The notes beneath the pieces were generated by a model. It searched no databases. It was not told where the DNA came from and worked only from the letters and a program-made list of their open reading frames with translations. Positions 1-14,100 of a stretch of 64,000 nucleotides of DNA are shown piece after piece. Each line of letters begins with the position of its first letter. The stretch's first letter is position 1. The stretch spans positions 36,524,613-36,588,612 of the forward strand of contig CM065680.1 in the NCBI GenBank assembly GCA_017654935.2, given 5' to 3'. The stretch comes from Phymorhynchus buccinoides. Taxonomy: Eukaryota > Mollusca > Gastropoda > Neogastropoda > Raphitomidae. Made by a program: the position numbers and the translations under genes.

Positions 1-154
1 GACAGACTGACAGACAGACAGACGTGGAAGGATTGTTGAAGCAGGCAGACGGTTCAATTTAAAGAGCGTGGCTTAATTCTGTTTGACAGCGGCGCCATGA
101 TGGTGCTCTCGGGTGACTGCCATGTTTGTATCATAGCGTGCAAGAGGCGCGCAC

Positions 155-245
155 GTGTCATCATTATCGTCGTCGTCATCATTATCATCACCGTCGTCGT
201 CGTTATCGTCATTATTATCATCTTCATTATCACCATCATCATCAA
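155..245. repeat. Trinucleotide-rich (ATC/GTC) tract
   Basis: Alternating CATCATTATCGTCGTCGTC-type units. Confidence 0.85.
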
Positions 246-885
246 ACATAGCCTACGGGGCATTTTAAAAAAAAATTAAGTGTAGAACCTGTTCTGGCCT
301 AAGAATTTTGTTGGATGAATTTTCCAAGTGGGGCAGGAGTAGAGGGGGTGAAACGCTCACTGTAAGCCCTATGATTTGAAACATTTGCTTATTTGTCGTA
401 CTTAGCTGGCGCATAAAGTCTCCTAAACAGTCCTGAATATGCAAAAATAGTTATTCTAGCTCTCCCAAAAATTTGAAGCGGAAAGTATTTAAATTTTAGA
501 AGAAAAAAAGCTCTTTTGGGGGAAAACGTATCAGACATGGGCGTTTTACCCGCCCTGTCAGAAATGCGCCCAGCCTATGGCGAGAAAGCGCCCACCCCCT
601 TCCCCACATACCCCAAGGTGTCCCCCCCCCACACACACACACATCATTACAACCCACAATTTATTTATTTATTTCCAAAATAAATTTTAAAAAACTATCA
701 CACAATGAATTACCTGCTCCACCCCCCACGTGATTGCAAACGAAAAGCACTTTCTATCACCTCAGTTTCGAGTGCAAACTTTACACATGCATATCAAAAA
801 GTTTTGAACAAAAGAGAATCGAACCAACAACTCCAATGATAGAAAAAAGAAAAATGATTTTTAAAAAAGCCCTGAGTTTTCTTTC

Positions 886-921
886 CCTCTCCCCCCCCCC
901 CCCCTCTCTCTCTCTCTCTCT
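886..921. repeat. Poly-C then (CT)n
   Basis: About 14 C followed by CT repeats. A similar C/CT run is at 5440-5472. Confidence 0.85.
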
Positions 922-1388
922 GCCTGCAGTGGCAGCAAAAGCAATAATTTTAGCTACTATAAAAAAGAAAGTATTTGCAAGGTTTGACGGCCCTGAAGTC
1001 TCGGCATAGAGCGGATTCTTTTCATTTATCATCTCTCAAGAGGCAACACACACTCAGGTCACACGCACAAGCCTACTTTTTTCCTCATTTCATGTAGACA
1101 GATGGGATATAGCACCTGTTAGCCTACTTTCCTCTTACAGTGCCCTGCTCATCATTAGTTTTTCCCCCCAAAATTCATCATCTTTTGTGTTTGGTTTTTT
1201 TTTTGCCACGCACACCTTCCCTTACATATAACCAGAAGCGCAGACCAAAATGGAAAAAAAAGAAATAATTTAGCCCATCGAAGATGTCAGGGAATGAATG
1301 AACATCAATCTCAGAGCTAGAACCATGAATTGCGGAAAACACACACGAAAAAAACCCTCTCCAGCCTACTTAGGCTAATTTCTATCAG

Positions 1389-1606
1389 TAGGGGAAGACG
1401 GGGTAAAAAGCGCATGGGCGGGTAAGAAGCCCACCCCAATTATCTCATGAAATGAAGCAAATTTCAGTCTCATTTTGCCCATGAGACGAGCGTTAATGTC
1501 TAGCATTCGTCTCATGGGCAAATGTGACTGAAATTTTCTTTATTTCATGAGATAATTGGGGTGGGCTTCTTACCCGCCCATGCGCTTTTTACCCCGTCTT
1601 CCCCTA
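1389..1606. mobile_element. Foldback element (MITE-like), long near-perfect palindrome
   Basis: About 100-base arms beginning TAGGGGAAGACGGGGTAAAA; the flanks show TA on both sides. Confidence 0.85.
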
Positions 1607-2116
1607 TATTCGGGTATGTCATGCAGGTTTACATTCAATTATTTGAAAAACTTGAGATTTATAATGTCCTCTGACTAAATAAGACGTCTTTTTCTTCAAA
1701 GATTCGGTTATGTCATTCAATTATTTCAAAAAGATTTTTAATTTCCTCTATCTAAATAAGAGGTGTTTTTCTTCAAAGACAGCAATATTTCCCGTCCATT
1801 CTTACTGCAAGTGTCAGTCAAACCGACTCGCGCAGCGAACCCGCGTGCTAGATATAATTAGCATCGCACGTGGCCGCAGAGCCCAACGCTATGCCCGGCA
1901 AAACAAACCCTTTTTCTGGTTGCCGGAAGAATAAAGTAGGCTCCTTTATTACCATTTTTACTGATTTTTGCTACGATTCGTTATTCCTGGAAAGCATTGT
2001 TACTATGGGGAATGCAAATACTATCCCCGATGTCCAGAACGTTATCGGGGTGTTATTTTTTTCCCCGTTCCCAAAGCCCAAAATGCGTTTGGAAGACTGC
2101 AAAGAATGGATCAAAG

Positions 2117-2161
2117 TTTGTGTGTGCGCGCTAGTGTGTGTATGTGTGTGCGTGTGCGTAC

Positions 2162-2201
<40 letters not shown>

Positions 2202-2202
2202 T

Positions 2203-2235
<33 letters not shown>

Positions 2236-2242
2236 TGTGTGC
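2117..2242. repeat. (GT)n microsatellite with GC interruptions
   Basis: GT repeats with a GCGCGCGCGCGC core near 2206. Confidence 0.92.
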
Positions 2243-2369
2243 ACTCTCCTTTTGATCTCTGTGCTGTTGTCAATCAAATCAGTTGTGCTTTTCTTGCTCA
2301 GAGAGAGTGGGGGAGGGGGGCATGACATAAGGGATTAAAGAAGAAACTGATTAGGGCAATAGTGGCAAG

Positions 2370-2460
2370 TTATAATAATAATAATAATAAATAAATAAAG
2401 CTTCTATAGCGCTCTTCGATGATAAAAAAAAAAAAATCATCCTCAGAGCGCTTTACAAAT
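2370..2460 (-). repeat. Possible LINE tail fragment, (AAT)n and GCGCTC motif
   Basis: AAT repeats followed by AGCTTCTATAGCGCTC look like the reverse complement of the LINE tail near 14885. It also has a short foldback around poly-A. Weak support. Confidence 0.3.
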
Positions 2461-2704
2461 ATTACGAGAAAACAATCAAGAAGAAAAACATTATTACAAA
2501 ACAATTTTTTTTTTTAATGTTATTGTGTGGTACATTGCATACTTAAGACTTTATGGATTAATAACACAATCCATTTAGTATTTGTGAAATATTGTTTTCG
2601 AAATGAAGATAATACATGATGCACTATTGCATTTCAAGTATTACAGTATTATTTTTATTTTTAGGATCATATCGGATGTCCTTCCATAGCTTGCTATTTG
2701 AAAA

Positions 2705-2885
<181 letters not shown>

Positions 2886-4020
2886 AGAGAAAAAGAGAAA
2901 GTGAGATAGGCGGGCATGCAGGCAGACAGGCAAGCATGGTAAAGATACGTAGAGACGCCAGGCTGCACGTGTTATTGTTTTGCCGGCACTTGCTACAGAG
3001 CTGTTTAGCTCCACCCCCGCCGCTGAGAAATGGACCGGTGTATTACCCCACAGGAGGATATAAAAACTGCATGAATCATTTGTCAGGATACGTACTGACT
3101 GACATTTATTGAACAAGTAACACCTCACCTGTCTCCCCATCTACCCTGATATCCGCTTCTTTACGACAAGAGTCGGTCTCTACAGCCACCCCCCCGAAGA
3201 TGCTCTTCGTAGCGCTGCACCATCATCTCCCGAGATGAAAGGAGGCCACAGAGACCGAACAATAGGCTACAGCTCTCTCTGTGGAAACGGTACGAGTCGC
3301 CAAACCACACAAGTCAGAGCCTCTCGGTCCAAGGGAAATAATCGTACTGCAGAATCAATCTTTATTTGTATGCAGTTGCTTCCCTTGGCCTATCCAAGAG
3401 TGAAAAATGAGTGTTCATTGATAGGGAGGTTTGAGCTGTTTCCATATAGCTCAAGGTGCCTGGTTACCAGCCACAAAGCGAAGCTGATGTTTTCACTACT
3501 GTTTGTTCCTGGCTGTATGACTGACTGACTATCTATTACCCAGGGAAGGGAATTGTCCGCCACACAGCAAATTTCCACCGAAAAAACCCCTAAATTTAGC
3601 TATTCTAATGTTCTTTCAGGGCTTAAATTACCAAACAAACTTCAGCATTACCCCCCGAACCCTTACTAGGGGCCTTGTGTAGCTCCTAGACCCCCGCTTT
3701 TCAGTTTTTTAAAAACTTTTCCAATTCCCATGCCTGAGATTTACCACACATTTGAATAGAGGGACCTAGGACCGTCAATTTTTGCATGCGGATAGGAAGT
3801 TAGAATATCTAGGCCAAGTTCGAAAATGGTCTTTGGTCAACGGTCAAGGTCACTGGAGGCGAAAATGCTGCTACGTGGCTGATCTAGTGTTTTCATGCTT
3901 TAGCTTTATTTGTGGGGTTTTTTTTCTTTCTTTTGTTTGGAGTTAAAATAATCAAGAATACATGTGTAGGTCTTGAATTCTACAGCAAACAGTTCTCGAC
4001 GTAAAAGGCAGACAGACAGA

Positions 4021-4190
4021 TACCATATTTTTCGGACTATAAGGCAATACTTTTTACCCAGACTGAGACCCATGTGCCTTATAATGTGACTAATAAAATA
4101 GTAAGAAAATATAACAAAATTTTAAATTTGGATAAAATTTGGGGGGTGCGTCTTATATAAAGGTGCGCCTTATAGTCAGAAAAATATGGA
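4021..4190. mobile_element. MITE, CCATATTTTTCGGACTATAAGG family
   Basis: Terminal inverted repeats CCATATTTTTCGGACTATAA flanked by TA, with an AT-rich middle containing TATTTTATTAGTC-like sequence. Relatives are at 24538, 25889, 28717 and 52997. Confidence 0.82.
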
Positions 4191-4915
4191 AGACATTTCC
4201 ATGCAATAGTTTTCTCTTGGTTATAAGATAGTAGGGGTATGCTTGAATGAATGCATGTGTGTATTGTGTATGTGTCGATCTGTCTCCATGTGTCTCTATA
4301 TGTGTATGTATCTCATGCGTGTGTTAAAAATGTCAGAATTAAAAGTAATGTAACAAGACACTTCATGTACATACTCTAATAAACACATTTTCTTCACTGC
4401 ATAGACTTGGGATTTTATTTCAAGGGTCACAGCTTCATAACCACAAATACTCGGTGCACATACTATTCCACATGTTTATATATTCAGGTCATATCAAGTA
4501 GACTTGACATTCAAATATAAACAATCATCACAAACTCTCTTTTCCCCTTCTTTTCATGACTAAACCCTGTATTTTTTATGCAAGCCTTCGACGCCATTAA
4601 ATCATCTAGCAATAACTTCAATCAATAAATCATTATTTTAACAAAATCAACAATTGTCTGATACAATGTGTATTACTTTTGTATATAAATGTGTATAAAG
4701 CAGCAAGAGATGACATTAAAAAAGAAACAAACAAAACTCATTAATCAAAATACTGGATCAAAATTGTAATTTAAACACATGAAATATTCTTTACTGATAT
4801 TTGTGTTAATAAAAAGGGAACTTTGATCTTACGGGAAACAAACAGCTTTTTAACACACGTAAACAACACAAAGGCAGAAGCCATTAATCCCATTTTTATT
4901 TTTATTCAGAATGCT

Positions 4916-5369
4916 TTAACTCACTCGGCACTGGCCAGTTGCTTCCCCTTACAACCGTTTCGGACGGGCCATTTGACTAGATTCGAAAACCCATCACCAC
5001 AAAAAAGTTATGAAAAGTTATGGACTGATATTTTCAGATAAGATTACTAACACCATGCACTAAACGATCGTAAAATATCAGATTCCATGCCTTCATCATT
5101 TGTCTCCTATTGACGAAAACACGACACAGATAGAAAGAAGGAAAATTTCACATTCCGATCTTTGACCCCCCTCTACAACCAAACCTGAATGTAAAGTCTG
5201 CAATGATTGGTTGATTTCAAGAGATGCAAGGTCAAAGCAAACAGAAAAATAGGTTATGACGTCACACTTGAAATCTGGTTACACGCCAGAAATCAAAACC
5301 TCTTGAAAACTCTTATGAGCCGGAGCCGGGCCATTCGTCCTAAACGGTTGTGCGAGCCGAGTGAGTTAA
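4916..5369. mobile_element. Foldback element with TTAACTCACTCGGC ends
   Basis: Left end TTAACTCACTCGGC...ACAACCGTTTCGGACG; the right end is its imperfect reverse complement at 5320-5369. Confidence 0.75.
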
Positions 5370-5438
5370 CAATCTGGCATATGGATTTGTGTTTCAACAG
5401 AGTAGAGTCCCCGGGGGATCGTTTTGAATATCTTACGC

Positions 5439-5474
<36 letters not shown>

Positions 5475-7651
5475 TAAAATGGCCACTCCAAGCCAATACT
5501 TTTACCCGTTGGAAATCAATTAACACTGACTGTCTCTCAGTGTGTAGGTCAGCGAAATTAAGATAAAATGTTTAACTTGCACCAGATTAACTACAAATAA
5601 ATCACCACTTGACAATATAGTTTCCTATTCCTATAGTTTCCTATTCCTATTCACATCATCACAACCCACAAAGGCCTGTTACTTCATGCAATAAATGAAA
5701 AACTTGATTGCAACATGTAAGCAATAAGACATGATTTTTTTTTTTTTAATGAAATGCACATTTCTAGTTTCTTCTTTCCAGCTTTCTCTTGATACGACTT
5801 TGCAGTTGGCAAGATTGCAAGCAACCTGAAGTGATGTTTCTCCCTTACTGTAAAGCAATTAAAACTTATAATAAATAAAAACACCAATTGCTGGTGTAGC
5901 CGTTTTTCAGTGTGTACACGCTAAAGGGTGACCTCACTTTGCTGGAATCATAGTCTTTAGCAGTGCAGTTTACCTGCAAAAGTAATGTGGGGGGAAACAC
6001 AACTAGCATTTTTTTAATACAGCATGCAAGAAACAAAACTCAAACAAAAAACAAATAATTCAATCTTTTAACCCCTTGACTGCCAGAGAAAATTAAAGAA
6101 AAATCATTGTACAAATCATGCCATGAAAAAAGACGGATAGAGCCAATCTGGCAAAATGGTCTGGGGATATAACTCTCTTGACTGTGTTAGAGCAAAAACC
6201 AGCATATCAGAGTTATTCCCCTTCATTTGGTGACGTCATCAGTGATGTCATCAAGTCAGTACCTGACACATTGGTGGCAGTCAAGGGGTTTTAAGAGTTT
6301 ATTCTTACAAACATTTATTGCGAGTACTATCAGGTTTTCATCATCCTTGTTAGAAATCAACATATATTAAGAGCTTAGTGAATAGGACTTTCTTTTACCT
6401 ATTTTGCAAGAGTGAATGCCCTTGGTGGGTGGAGGAAGATGGTTGAGTACTGACCAAACAAGGGAATAATTCTTGCCAATAACCCTATTTGAGGCCACTT
6501 AATGGCTGCCTTTTGCAAGAGTGAATGCCCTTTTGGATACTGATCAACAAAGGCTTAACTCTTGCCATCAAGGGCGTCAATAACCCTACTTGCAGTAGCC
6601 AATAACTGCTCAGCCCCAATCATTTCAATGGCAGTGAATTTAAGCTGAAAGTGAAAATGAAGAAATGTTTACATTAGAAATCATTTCTTAGCTTATTGCA
6701 TAGGAATGATGCATGAAATAAATGAATAAGAGCAGGTTACTTGTACATTAGAATAGAAGTATTTTAAAAAAAATCAAAATCACAGCATGAATGAAGGATA
6801 TCTCGCTCAATATCTCTTTAAATCACAAGCATAACTGACAACAGTAATCAAACGTTTATGTGTTAGAAATGTAGCGCGTGTTCATTAGGCAAATAAAACA
6901 AAGACATATCCCATGTTGTGAACACAAGATACCCATTCAACAAACGCTTGTCATCTTTTGCCACACAATACAGCACAATGAAAGTGCACTTCATGTCAAA
7001 TAACACTACACAATGATTTGGAAAATTTTGAACTGATTATTCAGCAGTGAATCAACTATGCATTCATTTCAACACAAAAGATCTCACTTGAGCAAACATT
7101 AAACCCTTTAAACAATCTTAACTTTTACCACAGATTTAACCGAAATTGAAAGCTTTAATTTCACTTGGTTAATACTGCAAATGTTGCTGTTGCAAAGCAA
7201 ATAATTTTTTCCCTTTTTTTTCAACAAAATCAAAGCGAAAAGGTAGTTTTGTTCTCATACTTTGAGGATTGCCTGCAAAAAGGTCCAATCTCTTTTACAT
7301 ACTTTTATCAGAAGTATGCTTGCATACTTGACCCCTTTGGTTTGAAGTGGAAGCAATCGACATTAAAGGCAGAATGTGTACACACACATATGCAAAGCTC
7401 TTCCACACTCAAATAATCACACACACAGCTGTAAGCACAGTCCATTAAAGCAGCACAGTGTACGATTCATCATCCATTGTCAGCGCTGTCATAGTGGATT
7501 TGTCGACAATTCCACAGACAAGACCTCTAGCTATGCAGCTCAAATAAGGATTAAGAAGAAGGAGCTGTAGTCGGGACTGGCTCTGCTGCTTTCTGAAACG
7601 AATCAACAATGGCATGGTGACTATCAGTAACTATTTGAAATTAGATTCACG
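5370..7651. other. AT-rich stretch downstream of TBCD
   Basis: It holds the foldback at 6069-6290 and a loose direct repeat (TTTTGCAAGAGTGAATGCCC near 6401 and 6511). No gene was recognised. Confidence 0.6.
6069..6290. mobile_element. Foldback element with AACCCCTTGACTGCCA ends
   Basis: The left end TTAACCCCTTGACTGCCA is matched in reverse by TGGCAGTCAAGGGGTT. Confidence 0.78.
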
Positions 7652-7657
7652 TTTATT
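7652..7657 (-). promoter_or_regulatory. Possible TBCD poly(A) signal AATAAA
   Basis: This minus-strand AATAAA lies about 370 bases downstream of the TBCD stop. In AT-rich sequence such hexamers are common, so this is only a candidate. Confidence 0.3.
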
Positions 7658-7696
7658 ATCACAAAACTTTACAAAGAACAAATGTTCGTCTTGAAA

Positions 7697-7858
7697 ACTC
7701 TACCATGTGTTTGTCTTTTTTTAGAGCTCATGTCAGTGATGATTCCGTGAAAGAAATGCATGAGCACTCGAAAAAAATAGTTACTCCCCTCTTGTCGGTT
7801 GAGATGCAACGAACAACCAAGAACGTCGAAAACTACATGGCGCGAAAAGAGTTAAAAG
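7697..7858. repeat. Partial copy of a dispersed repeat (CCATGTGTTTGTC...GCGAAAAGAGTTAA)
   Basis: It shares a long block with 13718-13925 and with both ends of 46226-47015. Confidence 0.65.
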
Positions 7859-8023
7859 CGTCGGAATCCAATCACATTGTTCAAAAATGAACCTGAACCT
7901 ACTTTTCTCCAGTGCCAAAGACTTTCTTTCCAAACAGGAAATACATAAAGCTAGCAGTCTACACATTCTACCATAGTCCACTTTTCCTAAACGGAACACA
8001 ATTTCAGTATCTGTGCACTTCAG

Positions 8024-8129
8024 TCAGTGAGTTTCATTACCAACCTTCTTGCTCAGCACGGGTCGACTGATGCCGAACAGGTCGCACAGGTTGTTGCGAA
8101 TCGGCCGCAGCAGTTCCACTTCTTCGTCC
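8024..8129 (-). CDS. TBCD: TBCD terminal exon with stop
   Basis: Acceptor TTGTACAG; the stop TGA is at 8026-8024. It encodes LRPIRNNLCDLFGISRP and a short tail ending VGNETH, like the human C terminus NRLCDLLGVPRPQL. An AATAAA on the minus strand at about 7657-7652 could be the polyadenylation signal, leaving roughly 370 nt of 3' UTR. Confidence 0.92.
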
Positions 8130-11100
8130 CTGTACAATAAGAAATATCCAATGGAAAGAACCCTCCCAAACATCCTCCCAAGTCAGCATGTGGCTGCTCA
8201 CATGGCAGGGTAATCAAAAACGGTCACACACGTAATGTTCTCATCCCTAGCTGGAGCATTTGTACCATAAGTGCTTCAGCTATTGGGATGATCCCTAGGT
8301 TTTTTTTAGCCAGGGAACGGCAACAACAACAACAACTCTCCCAAACAATTAACTAGATTTTAGATTTTAAATTATTGAAAATCCTTATACAGCAGAATAT
8401 TTGTAACTGCTACCAATCCTAGAGATAAATGCTAAGACAGTTAATTAGATTTTGGCTTTAAACATACAGTGTTCGGAATCCCTATACAATAGAAAATGTT
8501 AAACAGTATGTAAAAAAGAAAAGAAGAACGGAAGAAAGGTGCTCACAAAGTAATCACACTTTAGCTTTCTAAAATATTGAAACTTGAGCCATTCAGTCTT
8601 AACACTCAACTTGACATCAAAATATAAAAATAAAGGTCACCTTGACATCAAAATATACAAAAAAGGTCACCTTGATTGTTCCCTTATTCAACTCCCTACC
8701 TCAAACAATCTCACCACACACTAAACTGTTGACAAAAACACCCTAAGGTTTTGTGAGCTGTCTAAAATGCACACTGACACGAATCAAAGTGCTGCTGTAC
8801 TGCACCTACCACCTGGTTTCGCTGAGCAGGGTGAGGAATCTGGGGGAGCCACCTCATCGTAGGTTTTGTCAGCTGTCTAAAACGCACACTGACACGAATC
8901 GAAGTGCTGCTGTACTGCACCTACCACTTGGTTTCGCTGAGCAGGGTGAGGATTTCATCCAGGGACTCTGGGGGAGCCACCTCATCGTAGGTCAGCACTG
9001 CCTCGTACAGCTTGTTGGCCGTCGTCTTCCTCACCTGTCACATCGACAGAAATACACACTTCACGTGGGGATACCGGGGAGTCTTTTGTAAAAATAGTTC
9101 CCCCACCTTCTGGAAGTTCTGTGCTTGAAACGTCCCCTAATCTGCCACTCTCTGTGACTCTGCCTTTTCCCTTTGCTTTCTATCATCTTCTGGTACTATC
9201 TTCTCTGTCTTATTGGCCCATTCTCCTGCCTTTTCTCCAAAAAAATCTTCCAAATAATTTTTCTCCTTTTAGCTCCTCCGAAACCGGAATGTGCCGGCTG
9301 TACGCAGCGGGGAGACCAGTGAAATCTGAAAAATGGACACATACGTACCTTACCCATTATGGCCATATGGCCTGGGAATCCAGAAGAAGAAGAAGAAATC
9401 CACACATTATCACAGTCTCAAATTCATATAAAAGAATTTCCACTTTATCACCTTTCACACACTGAAATCCACATATGATCACTATCAAAGTATCATTAAA
9501 TACATTACTTTTGATATAACAGCTATCTTACCTAATTGATATATATAGGGTATATTTTTAGCACTGGACAACGGGTTGAACCCGAAACGTCGCGACTTGT
9601 TTTGTTTGTGTGATTAAATCTTTTGTTTTGGGTTTCAATTTCAACTTAATTTTAATTTGTTGTGGATATATGAGGATTATATAAACAATCATCATTGTTT
9701 TACTGATGACATGTGCAAAACACAGAATGTTGGTTACTACTGATTAAAAAGGAAGATGAGGATGAAAATGGTGGACTAAGATTACACAACAGGGCTGAAC
9801 TTAAATGCGTCATTTCACAAAAATATATTGTCCGAAACCAGGTCTGAGAAACACTTGCACCTGCAGTGTTGGTTTGTGATATTAGATCACTTCCATCAAG
9901 AAGATTGAACTCATCTGTGTGGTCGCTGTCTTATCACTGAGCCCATACTCACACTTTTTCAGTCTGTTTTTTGTGTTTTTTTAAAGGAACCGGAATTATC
10001 AATTTAATGATATTGGGCCTGGAGAGGAGTAGAAGTTGTTGTGAGCCATTCAGTCATGGCTGAGAACTACCACAAATAAATGTTTTGCCCCAGATGGAAA
10101 TCAAACCTGTGACTTTCTAAACAACCCAAAACAATGCCATAGCACTTCTGCGCATACATGCGTACATGTCTGTGCACATTAACTCATTCGCATCGCAACG
10201 ATTTTGAATTATTAAAAAACCTCACAAATCACTCCAGCCATACACACAAACAAAACATACATAAACAAAAGGAGAAATGAAAGAAGATTACAGGTTTTTA
10301 CTTCAGGGTTAGACATAGGTAAGTGGTAGATCAGACTTTTTAATATATAGACTTTATATAGAAAAACTCTACACCGATTGGTTTCCCCACAACAAACCAC
10401 TACAAAAGCAAAGTCAGAGGCAAAATTGTGGTCAAAGGGAGCGAAGCGAGTTTAGAAGTGAGCAAGGTATGATGTGCACACATATTTACTTCCTTTGAAG
10501 CAAATGCATCAAACTGACAGCTATCTATTATTTCCGGACATATATGGCTGGAACGACTTGAATGAGTTAATGGCATGGTGTGTGCAGGTGTGCTTCTGTG
10601 ACAACACTGAGAGAGACTGTTGTGTACTCACCCTAGGATATCTGTGACAGAGGAATAAACACAGCTGAAACATAGCCTTGTTGCAAACAGCTTTACGAAA
10701 TTGCAGCATTCCACAGAACCTGTGAAGAAAAACCAAAAACAGCAAATAAATTACACAGATAAATTAGCATCTAAGCAGAGATAAATTAGCATCTATAAAC
10801 TAGAATTCCTTAACGTTTCTCTTTTGATCTGCAGGATACATGAACACTAAACTTGCTGTGATTTATGCTCATACTGAAAAAAAGATCACTGACATAATTT
10901 GTTTTTTTTTTTAGTTAGATACATAGTCAGCTCTCTAATTTTTCCCGCCACCTTCCACCAAAAGCTCTTATCTCTAATGACTTTCTATCTGGGTTAAATG
11001 AGGTTGTGAAAATAGAAGAAAAACTCGTAAGTCCCAAATTCAGATCTAGTTAAGGGAAAAAACCTCGCATCTTCGTTCTTTTCAAGTCTAAAAAGAAAAT

Positions 11101-14100
11101 TTTTAAAGTAATTTTAACGAAATGCAGGACTAAACTCGCAATGTCTTGAACAACATATTCATCATAGTTAATCAATTGTGGTCAACGCGGCTAATTTTTA
11201 AAACTTTTTTTTTTTCTTTTTTTTCAAAACTACCAACATTGATACAAGGTTTTTGAATTTAACGATGATATTCAGGTTCATGGTACCATATTTTTGTGAC
11301 ATTCTACTATGACTCACACAATCATCACCAATGTTAACAACCTTGAGTCGAAATACAGTGGAACCTCCCTTATAAGACCTTCCAAAATGAGGTCTTGTAA
11401 GGGAGCGGTCTTATAAGGGAGGCAATTTTGATACTTACAAAGAAGGGCAATGTCTCAGAGACGCAGGTCTTATGTGGGAGGGAGTCTTATAATAGGTCTT
11501 ATAAGGGAGGTTCCACTGTAGCAGCTGCCCCCTCTGCTATCATAAGTCGGAAACGACAAGACAGGCATAACCAATCGCATGCAAAACAACCAAAACAACC
11601 ATAAAAATCACATGCAATTTTTTTTTTTAATTGCGACGCGCTCTCCAGGTGGGAGCAACCTGAAGTTCACAGAGACGTATCTGTGACTATAATGTACCTA
11701 ACCTAACCTAGCGCGAGCCAAGGAAATCCCATTGTGCAGCACTCACACGTCAGCAGCAGCCATGATCTTGTTGGGGTCTCCACTGCGCGCCACCTCCTGT
11801 TTCACCTGCCCCAGCAACTGCATGGGGAAACTCTCCCTGTGCACACACAAACCCACCACAATGCTTTCACAATTCTCATATATTTTATGAATACAACAAC
11901 TCTTTCGACTTCGATCTTTGTTAAGCATAAACAAAAACAGACAAAATAACAACAAAACAAGCAAGCAAGAAAAAACTCAATCACTCTTAGAAATTCTGAA
12001 GTTTCTGGCTTAACCCTTTCAACGCCATCTGACAAAATTTACCATTTAACTTACATACGTACATAAAATATTCTGTCCGCAATATTGGGGATTCCTCTCT
12101 GACATGCATTAAAATAGGGCCTATTCTTACCTCCCAAAATTAAGAACAAAAGGTCATTGGTTGACAGACCCTCATTGATGCCTTTCAGTGACATGGGTGT
12201 TAAATCATTGTGGTGCCAAGAGGCGACAGTGGCGATGAAAGGGTTAACACACATTATTTAAAATTTTCAGCACACCGAAAATTATCCAACCGCAAACTAC
12301 AGAGAATAGGAATATGGATCAAAATGCCTGACTGTGTATCCTTCCAGTATATCCTTTAAATAAAACACACACACACACACACACGCACACACTATCATTC
12401 ACTTTAGATTTCAATAGTGTTACACAATCATTATAATAACAAATTTTCTACAAATATTTACATGAATTCCTCAGGTAGCCCATCAAAGCACTGGCGTCCA
12501 AGGAGTAAATCCAACATCTTCAAAAATGGTATGGACACTCTGCAACACACCTTTCGTCAATTAAGCACAAAAAGAAAAAAGTTATACAATACACAAATCA
12601 AGTTAACAACTCAGACATGCTAATTTTATGCTTATTGCACTCTTTGATGTCTTAGGAATGGACAAATGATCAACATCACCATGCAGTACTTGAATCCAGT
12701 TTTTGTTGAGAGGAAAAATTATGGCTAAGGGATTTCGTGTTAGAAGTTTTTTTTAGGTGGATTCCATATTTTTATAGTCCCTTCACAGTCTTCAAATTTG
12801 GCATAAATGGTCAGGGTAATGTTCTGTATCAGTGTGCAAAATTTCATGTAGATATCTTTATTAGATTCTGAGAAACTGTATCAAATTCCTTTTGTGATCA
12901 ACAAGGCAATTTACCCCAAAAAGCGTAGTGTGCCACCTTAACTTTCCCATCCCACAGTTAAGAGGTTGATTATTGCATGGACAGTCTTCAAAGTAACCCA
13001 AGAATATCATTACCATTATTTGCTTGATAAGAACTCCCCGAAACAATCTTTAGAGCAGACATTCTGTAACCTGAGAGAATCATTAAATTTGTATCCAAAC
13101 ACACACACACACACACACACACACAAGCCAAACATGTATCAATTTGTAAACATACGTTTGCATCTTCCCTTTACCTATGGCCACACCTGCAGTTTCTCAG
13201 AATTCTCACCTGTCGTTTTTCTGGTACTCGTGGAAGATGCTGAGCAGGGATTCTGTGAAGGCCTTCAGGGCAACCCCATCTTCCCTCAACTCTTTCAGGT
13301 GATTCAGCAGCCAGTAGCTGGAGTGCTTCACCTTGCACAAACAATGGGCAGAAACGATTCACTTTGTTTGTCTATCTTTCTGTCCCATATACCACATTTC
13401 AGCATCTGTCTGCAGGGCTCCCAATCGTCCCGCAAAACAAGGGGTCCCAGGGACTCCTTCACTTACAGTACAGAGGGTCCTAGAGGAGGGATAGAGGGTC
13501 CCAATGGCATTGTGAAGGCTAAAAAGAATTGTTCTAGTGCATCCCTGGGACCCCCTGCACATTCTTTTAGAGGGTCCTTTAGAATTCTAGTGCTTCATAG
13601 ACCCCCAAATGGGGGTCCCTGGGAGCCCTGGTCTGTCTACATACCAATTATCAGCAGGAATGTTTTGCATTAATTAACAATATTGTATTTTTGTACTTTT
13701 CAAAAGTATAATGGACAGTTCTAGCACCATGAGCGAATACATTCGCCCAGTACATCACTCAACACTCCCACCAAATGCAAAGACATTCACTGCCAAGTAC
13801 CCTGCCATGTGTTTGTCCATTCTTAGAGCTTATGTCAGTGATTTTTCTGTTAACGAAATGCATGCACTCTCAAAACAAAAAAATTACTCCTGTCTTGTCG
13901 GTTGATATGCAATGGACAACCAAGAATGAAAAAAAAAAACAGCACTAAATTTTTGTTTTCAACCTTTTCTTTTTAGTGTTTGCAAAGAGCTGTATGATAC
14001 AGATAAGGAATTTCCTATTCCACTACTCTAGTAGAGAGACACACAATTTCCTGGAACATTCCCATCTTGGGTTTCCAAACTCTATTGGTCAGACAATCTC

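Noticed and set aside
9196..9465. ORFs on both strands near 9.2 kb
   Set aside because: They fall in the dispersed GGAAGTTCTGTGCTTG repeat and are not shared by its other copies.
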